DNA from: a bacterium
GTDB taxonomy: Bacteria > Desulfobacterota > GWC2-55-46 > S146-80 > JALXFI01
DNA length: 10,223 nt
Reading direction: 5' to 3'
Assembly (NCBI GenBank): GCA_027069035.1
Contig: JALXFI010000415.1
Location: 1-10,223, forward strand
Shown here: positions 1 to 6,702 of the stretch, piece by piece
How the letters are laid out: each line of letters begins with the position of its first letter
Numbering within the stretch: position 1 is the first letter of the stretch
Translations under genes and position numbers: made by a program
Notes under the pieces: model-generated
Database searches by the model: none
Seen by the model: only the letters and a program-made list of their open reading frames with translations
Told to the model about the DNA's origin: nothing

Positions 1-319
1 CTTCTATCCTTACCCAGTGTATCTGCATGTCCTGTCTTGAAGTGACATGGGGGACGCCGTTGCCGAATCTTTCAGAGAGCTCAGCAATCCGTTTCATCTG
101 CTCAGGGGTAAGCCCGCCTGCAGGGACCTTTATCCTTATCATGTAAGTTGCCTGTCCTCTTTGTGCGTATATGCCCCGTACAACCCTGAAGGGTTTAAAC
201 CTATCCGGTGAAAGCTCGCCTTTAAGTAAACGCTCCGTCTCCTTTTCATACAGGGAGACATCCTCCCTTACCTCGTCGGGTATTTTGTAAAAACCGTTTT
301 TTATTTTATAGATATCCAT
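1..319 (-). CDS. Nitrite/sulfite reductase, ferredoxin-like half domain (partial, C-terminus beyond left edge)
   Basis: The visible part is the first 106 residues of a protein that continues off the left edge. It begins MDIYKIKNGFYKIP and contains a stretch typical of the ferredoxin-like half domain of siroheme nitrite/sulfite reductases: QATYMIRIKVPAGGLTPEQ (about residues 59-77), followed by a segment ending GVPHVTSRQDMQIHWV. In this family that half domain precedes the 4Fe-4S/siroheme domain, which would lie outside the window, so assimilatory and other roles cannot be told apart here. The proposed start is the ATG at 319. An AAGGAGGA Shine-Dalgarno sequence lies at 333-340, about 13 nt upstream, which is a little far. 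The frame stays open without a usable ATG, GTG or TTG back to the stop codon of the upstream CopD-like gene. That gene lies 51 nt upstream on the same strand, so the two may be co-transcribed. Family call is confident; substrate is not determined. Confidence 0.85.
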   Translation of the reverse strand, partial: MDIYKIKNGFYKIPDEVREDVSLYEKETERLLKGELSPDRFKPFRVVRGIYAQRGQATYMIRIKVPAGGLTPEQMKRIAELSERFGNGVPHVTSRQDMQIHWVRIE

Positions 320-370
320 AAACGCAGAAAAATCCTCCTTAAAAAGATATTTAAAGTTGTCGGAATCCTT

Positions 371-838
371 CTATATGCCTCCGAACCTTAAGAATACACC
401 GCATAAGACTATGAGCAGCGCAATAATAAGGTTTGCCCTGCCAATATAGCGCGAGATTGTGCTTAAACGCTGAGAATCTCTTGAAAGCGGCCCCATTACA
501 AAATCGTGCATCAGGCTTGACAAGACTATAACGGCTACAAGCAGAAGTTTTATGATAAGCGCTTTCCCGTAGCCTGAATTGTAGAAAGGCGCCGAGAGAA
601 TATCTTTAAACCTTATGCCCATAAAATAGAAATTGAGCGGCCCTGTGATGAGGAGAAGTATTATCGATATCCAACCGAAAAACCTGAATCTTGTGCCTAC
701 TATCTGGTATATCCTTGACCTTTCTTCAGCGCTTTCCACCCCTTTTAAAAAAGGACCTATAATAAAGGTAAGAAAGAGCATGCCGCCGATCCAGAACATA
801 GCGACTACAAGATGTATCCATACGGATAGTTTAAGCAT
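371..838 (-). CDS. CopD-like four-helix integral membrane protein
   Basis: This encodes a hydrophobic protein of 155 residues with about four membrane helices. It opens MLKLSVWIHLVVAMFWIGG, which matches the start of CopD/copper-resistance-D-type and related haem- or metal-associated membrane proteins (conserved His in helix 1, then WxGG). Further landmarks are GPLNF (about 66-70), Lys97 and His111 in a LMHDFVMGPL segment, all typical of the family. The function is probably metal or haem related in the cytoplasmic membrane, but the substrate cannot be read from the sequence. Two alternative in-frame starts exist upstream: ATG at 895 and TTG at 904. I prefer 838 because the family normally begins just before helix 1, and because the TTG at 904 lies inside a perfect hairpin. 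No start has a convincing ribosome binding site. The gene is followed on the same strand by the sulfite-reductase-like gene. Confidence 0.7.
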   Translation of the reverse strand: MLKLSVWIHLVVAMFWIGGMLFLTFIIGPFLKGVESAEERSRIYQIVGTRFRFFGWISIILLLITGPLNFYFMGIRFKDILSAPFYNSGYGKALIIKLLLVAVIVLSSLMHDFVMGPLSRDSQRLSTISRYIGRANLIIALLIVLCGVFLRFGGI

Positions 839-901
839 AGTGGATTTATTAATATCACAAGATATCAAATTTTGCAAAACCAAAGAGATGTCCATGCCCC
901 C

Positions 902-925
902 CAAATCCCGCGATAGCGGGATTTG
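902..925. repeat. Perfect 10-bp hairpin, GC-rich core
   Basis: Arms 902-911 (CAAATCCCGC) and 916-925 (GCGGGATTTG) are perfectly complementary around a 4-nt loop. Neither strand shows a T-run directly after it, so it does not look like an intrinsic terminator. It abuts the larger inverted repeat that begins at 926, which suggests both belong to one mobile or REP-like element. Confidence 0.8.
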
Positions 926-1046
926 AAATTGGCAATATATCTTTAACTGCTGTGTTCTCGGCGATTTTCTTTCTCACCGTACCGGTTATGTACGCCTCAA
1001 AAGAAAAATCGCCTGCGGCCTTGCATTTAAAGCGTCTTGCCAATTT
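926..1046. repeat. Long imperfect inverted repeat (MITE- or REP-like)
   Basis: Complementary blocks are nested in register. AAATTGGCAA at 926-935 pairs with TTGCCAATTT at 1037-1046. CTTTAA at 941-946 pairs with TTAAAG at 1027-1032. GGCGATTTTCTTT at 960-972 pairs with AAAGAAAAATCGCC at 1000-1013 with one extra A. The centre contains ACCGGT (981-986). The nested order makes one foldback of about 120 nt. No transposase is encoded. A minus-strand open frame of 65 codons crosses it but is probably a by-product of the repeat. Identity as a mobile element is inferred; the symmetry is seen directly. Confidence 0.7.
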
Positions 1047-1074
1047 ACCCAAAAACCTATCTCTGTTTTTGGGT
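1047..1074. repeat. Perfect 10-bp hairpin adjoining the long inverted repeat
   Basis: ACCCAAAAAC (1047-1056) and GTTTTTGGGT (1065-1074) are perfectly complementary around an 8-nt loop. It starts at the base after the long inverted repeat ends. A short T-run follows on the plus strand at 1082-1087, but no plus-strand gene ends upstream, so a terminator role for an annotated gene is not supported in this window. Confidence 0.7.
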
Positions 1075-1110
1075 CCCAGTCTTTTTTAGGGAGGGGGTTT
1101 ATAAAAATGG

Positions 1111-1139
1111 TTGCTCATTTACAGACTTAATGTTATATT
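1111..1139 (+). promoter_or_regulatory. Candidate sigma70-type promoter of tldD
   Basis: TTGCTC at 1111-1116 and TATATT at 1134-1139 are separated by 17 nt, and TG at 1131-1132 gives an extended -10. Transcription would start near 1146, leaving a leader of about 45 nt before the tldD ATG. The match is by eye to the consensus and has not been tested. Confidence 0.45.
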
Positions 1140-1189
1140 CACAAGCTCTTAAACCCGTAATTCAGGTAATCATGTAATTCCATAATCCT

Positions 1190-2584
1190 ATGAACGAAAA
1201 CCCTGTTTTAGATGTGGATACTTCACGCATACTGAAGCGTGCGCTTAAAAATGGAGGAGAGTTTGCCGACCTGTATCTTGAAGAGACGCTCAACACCTCT
1301 GTTGTGTGTGAGGATGATAGAATTGAGAAGGTTATTACGGGTAGAGACAGGGGGCTTGGTCTGAGGGTCATTTTTAATGGCAGGACGGCTTATGCATATA
1401 CAAATGATATTAAAGAAAGGTCACTACTTGAACTTGCCGATACATTAAGCAATGCTGTAAGGTCTGGAAATGCGGGAACTGTCCGGGCGATAAAAGGGTA
1501 TGTTCCTCAGTCCATGCCGGTAAAGACGCCTCCGCTCGATGTTTCACTTGAAGATAAGGTTGCGTTTGTAAAACGTGGCAATGACTGTGCACGCAGGACG
1601 GACAAGAGGATAAAACAGGCAAAGGTTGTTTATGGAGACGGTTTCAGAAGGGTCTATATAGCCAACTCTTTTGGGGAAACGGTGGAAGAGGAGAGGACGA
1701 GCATACTTTTTTTGATACATGTGGTGGCAGAGGATAAAGGCGTTTTGCAAACGGGTTATGAGCCTGTCGGCGGCGCGCTCGGTCTTGAGATATTTGATAA
1801 AGAGTCTCCGGAAGAGGTTGCTGATAAGGCTGTAAAAAGGGCGCTTCAGATGCTTAATGCCCGCAAGGCCCCGGGCGGCAGGATGCCTGTTATAATATCG
1901 AGCGAGGCAGGCGGCACTATGATACATGAGGCGATAGGGCACGGGCTTGAGGCAGACCTTGCCTTGCAGGGGCTCTCGGTATATTCCGGCAAGATAGGTG
2001 AAAAGGTGGCCTCTCCGGTTGTAACCGTTATAGATGACGCAACGCTTCCCGGCAGGAGAGGTTCTTTTCTTTATGATGATGAGGGTGCGCCCGCCCAGAA
2101 GACACTCCTTGTTGACAGAGGCATCCTCAAGGGCTATCTGTATGACCGCCTAAACGCATTTAAGAACGGTATTGATGAATCTACCGGAAACGGGAGAAGG
2201 GAGTCTTACCATTGCAGACCCATACCAAGGATGACCAACACACTTATTGCGCCGGGTAGCATTGAGCCTGATGCGATAATATCTTCGGTAGATAAGGGGC
2301 TTTTTGTAAAAAAAATGGGCGGCGGTCAGGTAAACACCGTTAACGGTGACTTTGTTTTTGAGGTGAGTGAGGGGTATCTTCTTGAAAAAGGTAAGGTGGG
2401 AGAGCCTGTGCGCGGGGCAACTCTGACAGGCAACGGCCCTGAGGTTTTGAGGATGATAGATATGGTTGGTAATGATCTGGGTTTTGGCATAGGAACATGT
2501 GGAAAAGACGGGCAGGGCGTTCCTGTGGCGGACGCACAGCCTACTATAAGAATCCCTGAAATAGTTGTGGGTGGCGATGTATAA
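1190..2584 (+). CDS. tldD: TldD family metalloprotease
   Basis: The 464-residue protein has the length and layout of TldD. The zinc-binding HExxxH motif is HEAIGH at residues 246-251, inside the family signature GGTMIHEAIGHGLEAD. The distal cysteine ligand is probably Cys437 in IGTCGKDGQGVPV. TldD normally pairs with TldE/PmbA to form a cytosolic heterodimeric protease that trims small modified peptides (microcin B17 leader, CcdA antitoxin in Escherichia coli). No tldE/pmbA gene follows here; the next gene is mrpE after a 174-nt gap, so the partner must be elsewhere or absent. The ATG at 1190 is the first usable start, but it lacks a strong Shine-Dalgarno sequence (only AGG near 1164-1166). 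A promoter candidate lies 50 nt upstream. All catalytic residues appear intact. The family is certain; the physiological substrate is unknown. Confidence 0.95.
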   Translation: MNENPVLDVDTSRILKRALKNGGEFADLYLEETLNTSVVCEDDRIEKVITGRDRGLGLRVIFNGRTAYAYTNDIKERSLLELADTLSNAVRSGNAGTVRAIKGYVPQSMPVKTPPLDVSLEDKVAFVKRGNDCARRTDKRIKQAKVVYGDGFRRVYIANSFGETVEEERTSILFLIHVVAEDKGVLQTGYEPVGGALGLEIFDKESPEEVADKAVKRALQMLNARKAPGGRMPVIISSEAGGTMIHEAIGHGLEADLALQGLSVYSGKIGEKVASPVVTVIDDATLPGRRGSFLYDDEGAPAQKTLLVDRGILKGYLYDRLNAFKNGIDESTGNGRRESYHCRPIPRMTNTLIAPGSIEPDAIISSVDKGLFVKKMGGGQVNTVNGDFVFEVSEGYLLEKGKVGEPVRGATLTGNGPEVLRMIDMVGNDLGFGIGTCGKDGQGVPVADAQPTIRIPEIVVGGDV

Positions 2585-2758
2585 AATACTTGAAGCATTA
2601 AGATAAATCTGATAATTAATCTTTGCTTAAAAACTCCGAAATTTCTGATTATCTGATTAAGCAGCGTCTGTCCGTAAATGGGACGGTTTGTTAAAGGTCC
2701 CACAGCAACTAAACAGGCATATCTGTAGCACGGTAAGTGCTGTTAGAGAGGTAATCCT
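2585..2758 (+). promoter_or_regulatory. Non-coding leader of the mrp operon with small hairpins
   Basis: No gene is supported in these 174 nt. Several small foldbacks are visible: TGCTTAA 2624-2630 with TTAAGCA 2657-2663, TGGGAC 2679-2684 with GTCCCA 2697-2702, ACAG 2713-2716 with CTGT 2723-2726, and AGCAC 2727-2731 with GTGCT 2737-2741. GTCC near 2669-2673 could pair with GGAC 2681-2684 instead of the stem just named, so two mutually exclusive folds are possible. No T-rich terminator follows tldD, so read-through into mrpE is possible. Weak promoter-like pairs exist (TTGCTT 2623-2628 with GATTAT 2647-2652, 18-nt spacer). I could not match it to a riboswitch class that I recognise. A purine-rich AGAGAGG at 2745-2751 is the likely ribosome binding site of mrpE. 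Confidence 0.35.
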
Positions 2759-3241
2759 TTGAGTTTTGTATTAACCTCAATAGTGATGTTTTTATTCTGG
2801 ATGCTTTTATCAGAAGAATTTACTTTTATATTGATACTTTCGGGTCTTGTTTCAAGTCTTTTTGTTTCATTCATATCTCACGACCTTCTGTTTGGAAGGG
2901 CGATTGACAAATCTGACATAGTAAGGGTGCATAGATTTATCAGATACCTGCCATGGCTTCTTTGGCAAATTATTATTTCCAATTTTGATATAGCATATCG
3001 GGCACTCCATCCAAAGATGCCGATCGATCCATGTATTGTCAGGTTTAATTCTGAGTTAAAATCAGAATTGGGTATCGCAATACTTGCAAATTCGATAACA
3101 CTCACCCCTGGCACAGTAACTGTAATGGCAAATGAAAAAGGAGACTTTGTTGTGCATTCTATAGTAAAGGGAGATAAAGCTCTTCCGGGGATCGATATCC
3201 AGGCAAAAGTAAAAAAGATAGAAGGTGTTATGGATGTTTGA
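2759..3241 (+). CDS. mrpE: Mrp/Mnh antiporter subunit E (MbhA-like)
   Basis: This is a 160-residue membrane protein of the MrpE/MnhE family. Two hydrophobic helices occupy about residues 3-40, and a further hydrophobic segment follows around 60-75 (RYLPWLLWQIIISNFDIAYRA). The soluble C-terminal part carries the family signature LANSITLTPGTVTV (109-122). MrpE is an accessory subunit of the membrane-bound multisubunit cation/proton antiporter. The start is TTG at 2759, supported by AGAGAGG at 2745-2751 with 7-nt spacing. It is the first gene of the cluster, and its last codons overlap the start of mrpF. Leading with subunit E is typical of Mbh-type clusters, in which the E-like protein is called MbhA. 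Confidence 0.93.
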   Translation: MSFVLTSIVMFLFWMLLSEEFTFILILSGLVSSLFVSFISHDLLFGRAIDKSDIVRVHRFIRYLPWLLWQIIISNFDIAYRALHPKMPIDPCIVRFNSELKSELGIAILANSITLTPGTVTVMANEKGDFVVHSIVKGDKALPGIDIQAKVKKIEGVMDV

Positions 3242-3488
3242 TGTAGCTGCAATAATTATTGTGTTAGCAGCAGCGCTGGTACTATACAGGGCGATAAGAG
3301 GGCCTATGGTCTGTGACAGGGTTCTTGCTGTGAATGTGATTGGGACAAAAACGGTTGTGTTATTAGCTCTTATTGGATTTATCTATAAAAGACCTTATTT
3401 CCTTGATATAGCCCTTGTATATGCACTCATAAATTTCATTGCAACCATTGCCTTTCTGAAATATCGGGAGATGGGAAGGCTGGATTGA
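3234..3488 (+). CDS. mrpF: Mrp/Mnh antiporter subunit F (MbhB-like)
   Basis: This encodes an 84-residue, three-helix protein. The MrpF signature RAIRGPMVCDRVLAVNVIGT (about 19-38) follows helix 1, and RPYFLDIALVYALINFIAT closes the protein. In MrpF the Asp-Arg after the GP turn and the Asp in the third helix are strongly conserved; both are present. An in-frame GTG lies at 3225, but I take the ATG at 3234 because GAAGG at 3221-3225 sits 8 nt before it. The gene overlaps the end of mrpE by 8 nt and is coupled to it. It forms part of the small-subunit module (E, F, G) of the antiporter complex. Confidence 0.92.
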   Translation: MFDVAAIIIVLAAALVLYRAIRGPMVCDRVLAVNVIGTKTVVLLALIGFIYKRPYFLDIALVYALINFIATIAFLKYREMGRLD

Positions 3489-3799
3489 TGGATATAAGGA
3501 CTATTGTTTCAGGTGTATTCCTCTTTACTGGTTGTTTTTTTATGTTTGTGGCGTCTATTGGGATAATCAGATTCCCTGATTTTTATTCAAGGATTCACCC
3601 GGCAGGAAAGGGTGATACCATGGGGCAGGCAATGGTATTGATAGGGCTTATGATCTATGAGGGTTTCTCCTTTGTGAGTCTTAAACTTCTTATTATTGTT
3701 ATATTCATACTGATTGCAAATCCCACTGCAACCCATGCCCTTGCAAATGCAGCTTATGTTGCCGGTTTGAAACCATGGAAGAAAGGCGATAAAAGATGA
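3488..3799 (+). CDS. mrpG: Mrp/Mnh antiporter subunit G (MbhC-like)
   Basis: This is a 103-residue, three-helix protein with the MrpG signature GIIRFPDFYSRIHPAGKGDT in the first third and NPTATHALANAAYVAG near the C-terminus. Both are hallmarks of MrpG/MnhG. The TTG at 3485 is in frame, but the ATG at 3488 is preferred: it makes a TGATG overlap with the mrpF stop and has GGGAAGG at 3473-3479 with 8-nt spacing. The stop overlaps the next start (ATGA). It is a structural subunit of the membrane antiporter complex. Confidence 0.92.
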   Translation: MDIRTIVSGVFLFTGCFFMFVASIGIIRFPDFYSRIHPAGKGDTMGQAMVLIGLMIYEGFSFVSLKLLIIVIFILIANPTATHALANAAYVAGLKPWKKGDKR

Positions 3800-4344
3800 T
3801 CGATATTATTCTGTTGTTGTTTCTCGTCATATGTGGATTTGTTGCAGTCGCTATGAATGACCTTTTAAGCACCACTATTATACTCGGGGCATATAGCCTG
3901 ATAATGGCTATAGTTTGGACAAGGTTGAATGCAGTGGATGTTGCTTTTACAGAGGCGTCTGTCGGCGCAGGTATTACAACAGTGCTCATAATAGCTGCCT
4001 TAAGTAGAACACAGAGAATGGAAGCTCAAATATTGGCAGGAGGCAGGTCTAAAAAATATGAGAAATATAAGGTAAAGAGACTGCTTCTGCTTATGGTTAT
4101 CCTTGTTACAGGCGGTATACTTATGTATGGCACTATAGATATGCCGGCCTTCGGAAACCCTAATGATCCTGCGAATCTTCATGTGGTGCCAAGGTACATA
4201 AAGAAAACCTATGAAGAGACGGGGGTAGTCAATTTTGTGACAGCCATTCTTGCAAATTACAGGGGGTATGACACACTTGGGGAGACTTCCGTTATATTTA
4301 CTGCGGGGCTGTCCGTAATTTTACTTTTAAGGCGGAAAAAATGA
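3796..4344 (+). CDS. MbhD+MbhE-like subunit (stand-alone C-terminal part of MrpA)
   Basis: The 182-residue protein joins two elements that normally form the C-terminal end of MrpA, or two separate Mbh genes. Residues about 1-70 contain three helices and the DUF4040/MbhD signature NAVDVAFTEASVGAGITT (45-62), with the conserved Glu53. Residues about 95-180 match MbhE: a helix, a polar loop, then NFVTAILANYRGYDTLGE (146-163) and a last helix. In MrpA these parts are fused to a NuoL-like antiporter domain; here that domain is absent and the protein is only the connecting piece. A charged linker (RSKKYEKYKVKR, 84-95) separates the two. The start overlaps the mrpG stop as ATGA, and the stop overlaps the next start the same way. 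The domain reading is by motif recognition. Confidence 0.85.
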   Translation: MIDIILLLFLVICGFVAVAMNDLLSTTIILGAYSLIMAIVWTRLNAVDVAFTEASVGAGITTVLIIAALSRTQRMEAQILAGGRSKKYEKYKVKRLLLLMVILVTGGILMYGTIDMPAFGNPNDPANLHVVPRYIKKTYEETGVVNFVTAILANYRGYDTLGETSVIFTAGLSVILLLRRKK

Positions 4345-4763
4345 AAGAACATATTGTTGTAAGGACTGTTTGCAGTATATTGATCCCTTTTATACAGCTT
4401 TTTGCCCTTTATGTTGTTGCCAATGGCGAGTCCAGTCCCGGCGGTGGGTTTCAGGGCGGGGTGATCCTTGGCGCAAGTATAATTCTCTACGCTATTGTTT
4501 TTGGAATGAAAAGTGGCAGGAAGAGGGTATCCGAGAGGTTGAGTGACCTTTTAATCTCAGCAGGTGTTCTGATCTATGCAGGTGTTGGTTTGTTGGCGAT
4601 ATTTGCAGGAGGGGCATATCTCGAATATGGCGCTCTTCCGCTTGGCACAAAAAAACTCGCAAGTCATTTAGGCATTTACGGCATTGAAATAGGTGTGGCT
4701 ATTACAGTTGCGGCAGTAATGATAACCATATTCTTTGAAACGGCAAGGCATGAGGATGATTGA
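4341..4763 (+). CDS. mrpB: Mrp/Mnh antiporter subunit B (MbhF-like)
   Basis: This is a 140-residue protein with four predicted helices. The MnhB signature PGGGFQGGVILGAS lies at 33-46, and HLGIYGIEIGVAITV at 109-123 is the second conserved block. MrpB is a core subunit of the antiporter next to the MrpA C-terminal portion, matching its neighbour here. Translation probably couples through the ATGA overlap with the preceding gene. Its last residues overlap the start of mrpC. Confidence 0.93.
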   Translation: MKEHIVVRTVCSILIPFIQLFALYVVANGESSPGGGFQGGVILGASIILYAIVFGMKSGRKRVSERLSDLLISAGVLIYAGVGLLAIFAGGAYLEYGALPLGTKKLASHLGIYGIEIGVAITVAAVMITIFFETARHEDD

Positions 4764-5190
4764 GTTTATTCTGGCAAAGTACAACTACTGGATATATATT
4801 GTGCTGATGATGATAGGCTTTTATGCGATTATCGTAAAGGAGAATCTGATCAAGAAGATCATTGGAATCAATATCTTTCAAACGGCAGTATTCCTTTTTT
4901 ACATATCAATTGCAAAGGTAAAAGGAGGGACTGCCCCTATAATATGGGAAAAGGCAGGGCCGTACGACAATCCGCTTCCGCATGTTCTGATACTTACGGG
5001 CATTGTTGTTTCTGTAAGCACAACCGCGGTTGCCCTTGCCCTGATAATAAAGATATACAAGGCGTATGGCTCGATAGAGGAAGATAAAATACTTGAGATG
5101 AAGGAGGAGACAGTTCCGTTGAGCATTAAGGGTTCAAAGAAGAATTCTGAGCATCTTACTTCTGATTCCATGCTTTATACTGACGAATGA
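4756..5190 (+). CDS. mrpC: Mrp/Mnh antiporter subunit C, NuoK-like (MbhG-like)
   Basis: The 144-residue protein has the three-helix NuoK/MrpC fold. Its landmarks are KENLIKKIIGINIFQTAVFL (29-48) and NPLPHVLILTGIVVS (72-86). The NPLPHVLILTGIVV block is diagnostic of MrpC. A hydrophilic tail of about 40 residues (from 105) extends beyond the last helix, longer than usual and of unknown role. In-frame starts at 4735 (TTG) and 4750 (ATG) exist; I chose the ATG at 4756 because AAGG at 4745-4748 is spaced 7 nt from it and the family starts just before helix 1. It overlaps mrpB by 8 nt, and mrpD overlaps its stop as ATGA. Confidence 0.92.
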   Translation: MIEFILAKYNYWIYIVLMMIGFYAIIVKENLIKKIIGINIFQTAVFLFYISIAKVKGGTAPIIWEKAGPYDNPLPHVLILTGIVVSVSTTAVALALIIKIYKAYGSIEEDKILEMKEETVPLSIKGSKKNSEHLTSDSMLYTDE

Positions 5191-6701
5191 ATTTAGTTTC
5201 AAACATCCCAGTTTTAGTTATTATAATACCCTTATTTTCTGCGATTCTAATTCCGGTGTTTGGGAGAATAAGCAGGTCGTTTGGCTGGTATATAAGTTTA
5301 TTTGCCACCTTCTTTTCTTTTATAATCTCAATTTCACTTCTAAATACGGTTCTAACAACAGGAAAGATCAGTTATAGGCTTGGCGGATGGGAGCCGCCGT
5401 GGGGTATAGAATATCTTGTTGATTATTTAAATGGCTATGTGCTTGTTGTTGTCGGTTTGATAGCCTTTATTGTAACCGTATTTGCTAAAAAAAGTGTGGA
5501 AAAGGAGATTGATGCGGACAAGATTACACCCTTTTATTCTGTTTATATGCTCTTTATCACAGGGCTTATGGGAATAATCATAACCGGAGACATCTTTAAT
5601 CTGTACGTGTTTATCGAGATAGCATCCCTTTCAAGCTATGCCCTTGTTGCAATGGGCAGGAAAAGGGCTGCCCTGATGGCGAGCTATAATTACCTTATAC
5701 TCGGCACAATAGCCGCAACTTTTATCCTTCTTGGAATTGGATACCTGTATATGGTTACAGGAACGTTGAACATGGCGGATTTGAGCAGACGTCTGCCCGC
5801 TCTGTATAATTCAAAGGTTGTGCTCACTGCCTTTGCATTCTTTACAGTCGGGATTAGCCTTAAACTTGCGCTCTTCCCGCTTCACATCTGGATGCCTAAT
5901 GCATACACCTTCTCGCCATCGGTTGTATCTGCCATAATGGCATCAACTGCGACGAAGTACGGGGCATATATTCTGATAAGGATTATGTTTAGTGTCTTTA
6001 CCTTAGATTTTGATATTCGGGTTATTCCTTTTAATGAGATACTTGTCTTTCTTTCTTCAGTCGCTATCATTGCGGGTTCTGTAATTGCGCTTGCACAAAC
6101 AAATTTAAGAAGGATGCTTGCTTACTCAAGTGTGGGACAGATTGGATACATAGTCCTTGGCGCTGCGATTGCCAACCAACTTGCAATGACCGGAGGTCTT
6201 ATCCATATATTAAACCATGCCTTGATGAAAGGCACCCTGTTTCTTGTTGCAGGTTCTATTCTTTACATGACCGGCATAGAAGAGATATCCGACCTGAACG
6301 GTATGGGCAGAAAGATGCCTCTTACAATGGCTGCCTTTACGATTGGAGCGCTTTCAATGATCGGGTTTCCACTCACAGTGGGGTTTGTAAGCAAATGGTA
6401 TCTTGCACTCGGCGCCCTTGATGCCGGTATGTGGCCGTTGGTCCTGGTAATAATCATAAGTTCACTTCTTACGGCGGTATATTTTGGGCGGATCATTGAA
6501 AGGATATACTTTAGGGATTCAATCGGGGCAGGCGAAGATTCCAACCAAATCATTGGACAGTCAGGTCAAAGTGAGGCGCCGATGAGTATGGTTCTTCCAA
6601 CCCTTATCCTTGCAGGTCTCTGTATAGTCTTCGGGATCGCAGCTTTCTTCCCCGTTTCCATAGCTGCTAAGGCCGCAAATATGCTTCTTGGAGGTGGGTA
6701 A
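5187..6701 (+). CDS. mrpD: Mrp/Mnh antiporter subunit D, NuoM/N-like (MbhH-like)
   Basis: This is a 504-residue polytopic protein of the proton-conducting antiporter family (about 14 helices). The buried charged residues known from MrpD and NuoM are in place: Glu144 in NLYVFIEIASLSSYALVA (TM5), Lys226 in GISLKLALFPLHIWMP (TM7), Lys257 in STATKYGAY (TM8), His340, His344 and Lys348 in the HILNHALMKGTLF block, and Lys403 in GFVSKWYLA (TM12). It should form the complete ion-translocating channel unit of the complex. The ATG at 5187 overlaps the mrpC stop (ATGA), and no strong ribosome binding site is visible, so coupled translation is likely. The hydrophilic segment 446-464 before the last helix is variable. 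All key residues are intact, unlike the two paralogues downstream. Confidence 0.94.
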   Translation: MNLVSNIPVLVIIIPLFSAILIPVFGRISRSFGWYISLFATFFSFIISISLLNTVLTTGKISYRLGGWEPPWGIEYLVDYLNGYVLVVVGLIAFIVTVFAKKSVEKEIDADKITPFYSVYMLFITGLMGIIITGDIFNLYVFIEIASLSSYALVAMGRKRAALMASYNYLILGTIAATFILLGIGYLYMVTGTLNMADLSRRLPALYNSKVVLTAFAFFTVGISLKLALFPLHIWMPNAYTFSPSVVSAIMASTATKYGAYILIRIMFSVFTLDFDIRVIPFNEILVFLSSVAIIAGSVIALAQTNLRRMLAYSSVGQIGYIVLGAAIANQLAMTGGLIHILNHALMKGTLFLVAGSILYMTGIEEISDLNGMGRKMPLTMAAFTIGALSMIGFPLTVGFVSKWYLALGALDAGMWPLVLVIIISSLLTAVYFGRIIERIYFRDSIGAGEDSNQIIGQSGQSEAPMSMVLPTLILAGLCIVFGIAAFFPVSIAAKAANMLLGGG

Positions 6702-6702
6702 G

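Noticed and set aside
855..1052. 65-codon minus-strand open frame upstream of and overlapping the CopD-like gene
   Set aside because: It spans the palindromic block, overlaps the 5' part of the CopD-like gene in another frame, and its protein shows no domain I recognise. It is best explained as a by-product of the repeat.
1047..1087. Hairpin followed by a T-run as an intrinsic terminator
   Set aside because: No plus-strand gene ends upstream, the T-run starts 7 nt after the stem, and on the minus strand there is no T-run after the stem.
1090..1135. Minus-strand promoter for the CopD-like gene (TATAAA reading on the minus strand near 1098-1103)
   Set aside because: No acceptable -35 hexamer lies at 16-18 nt spacing, so I do not annotate it.
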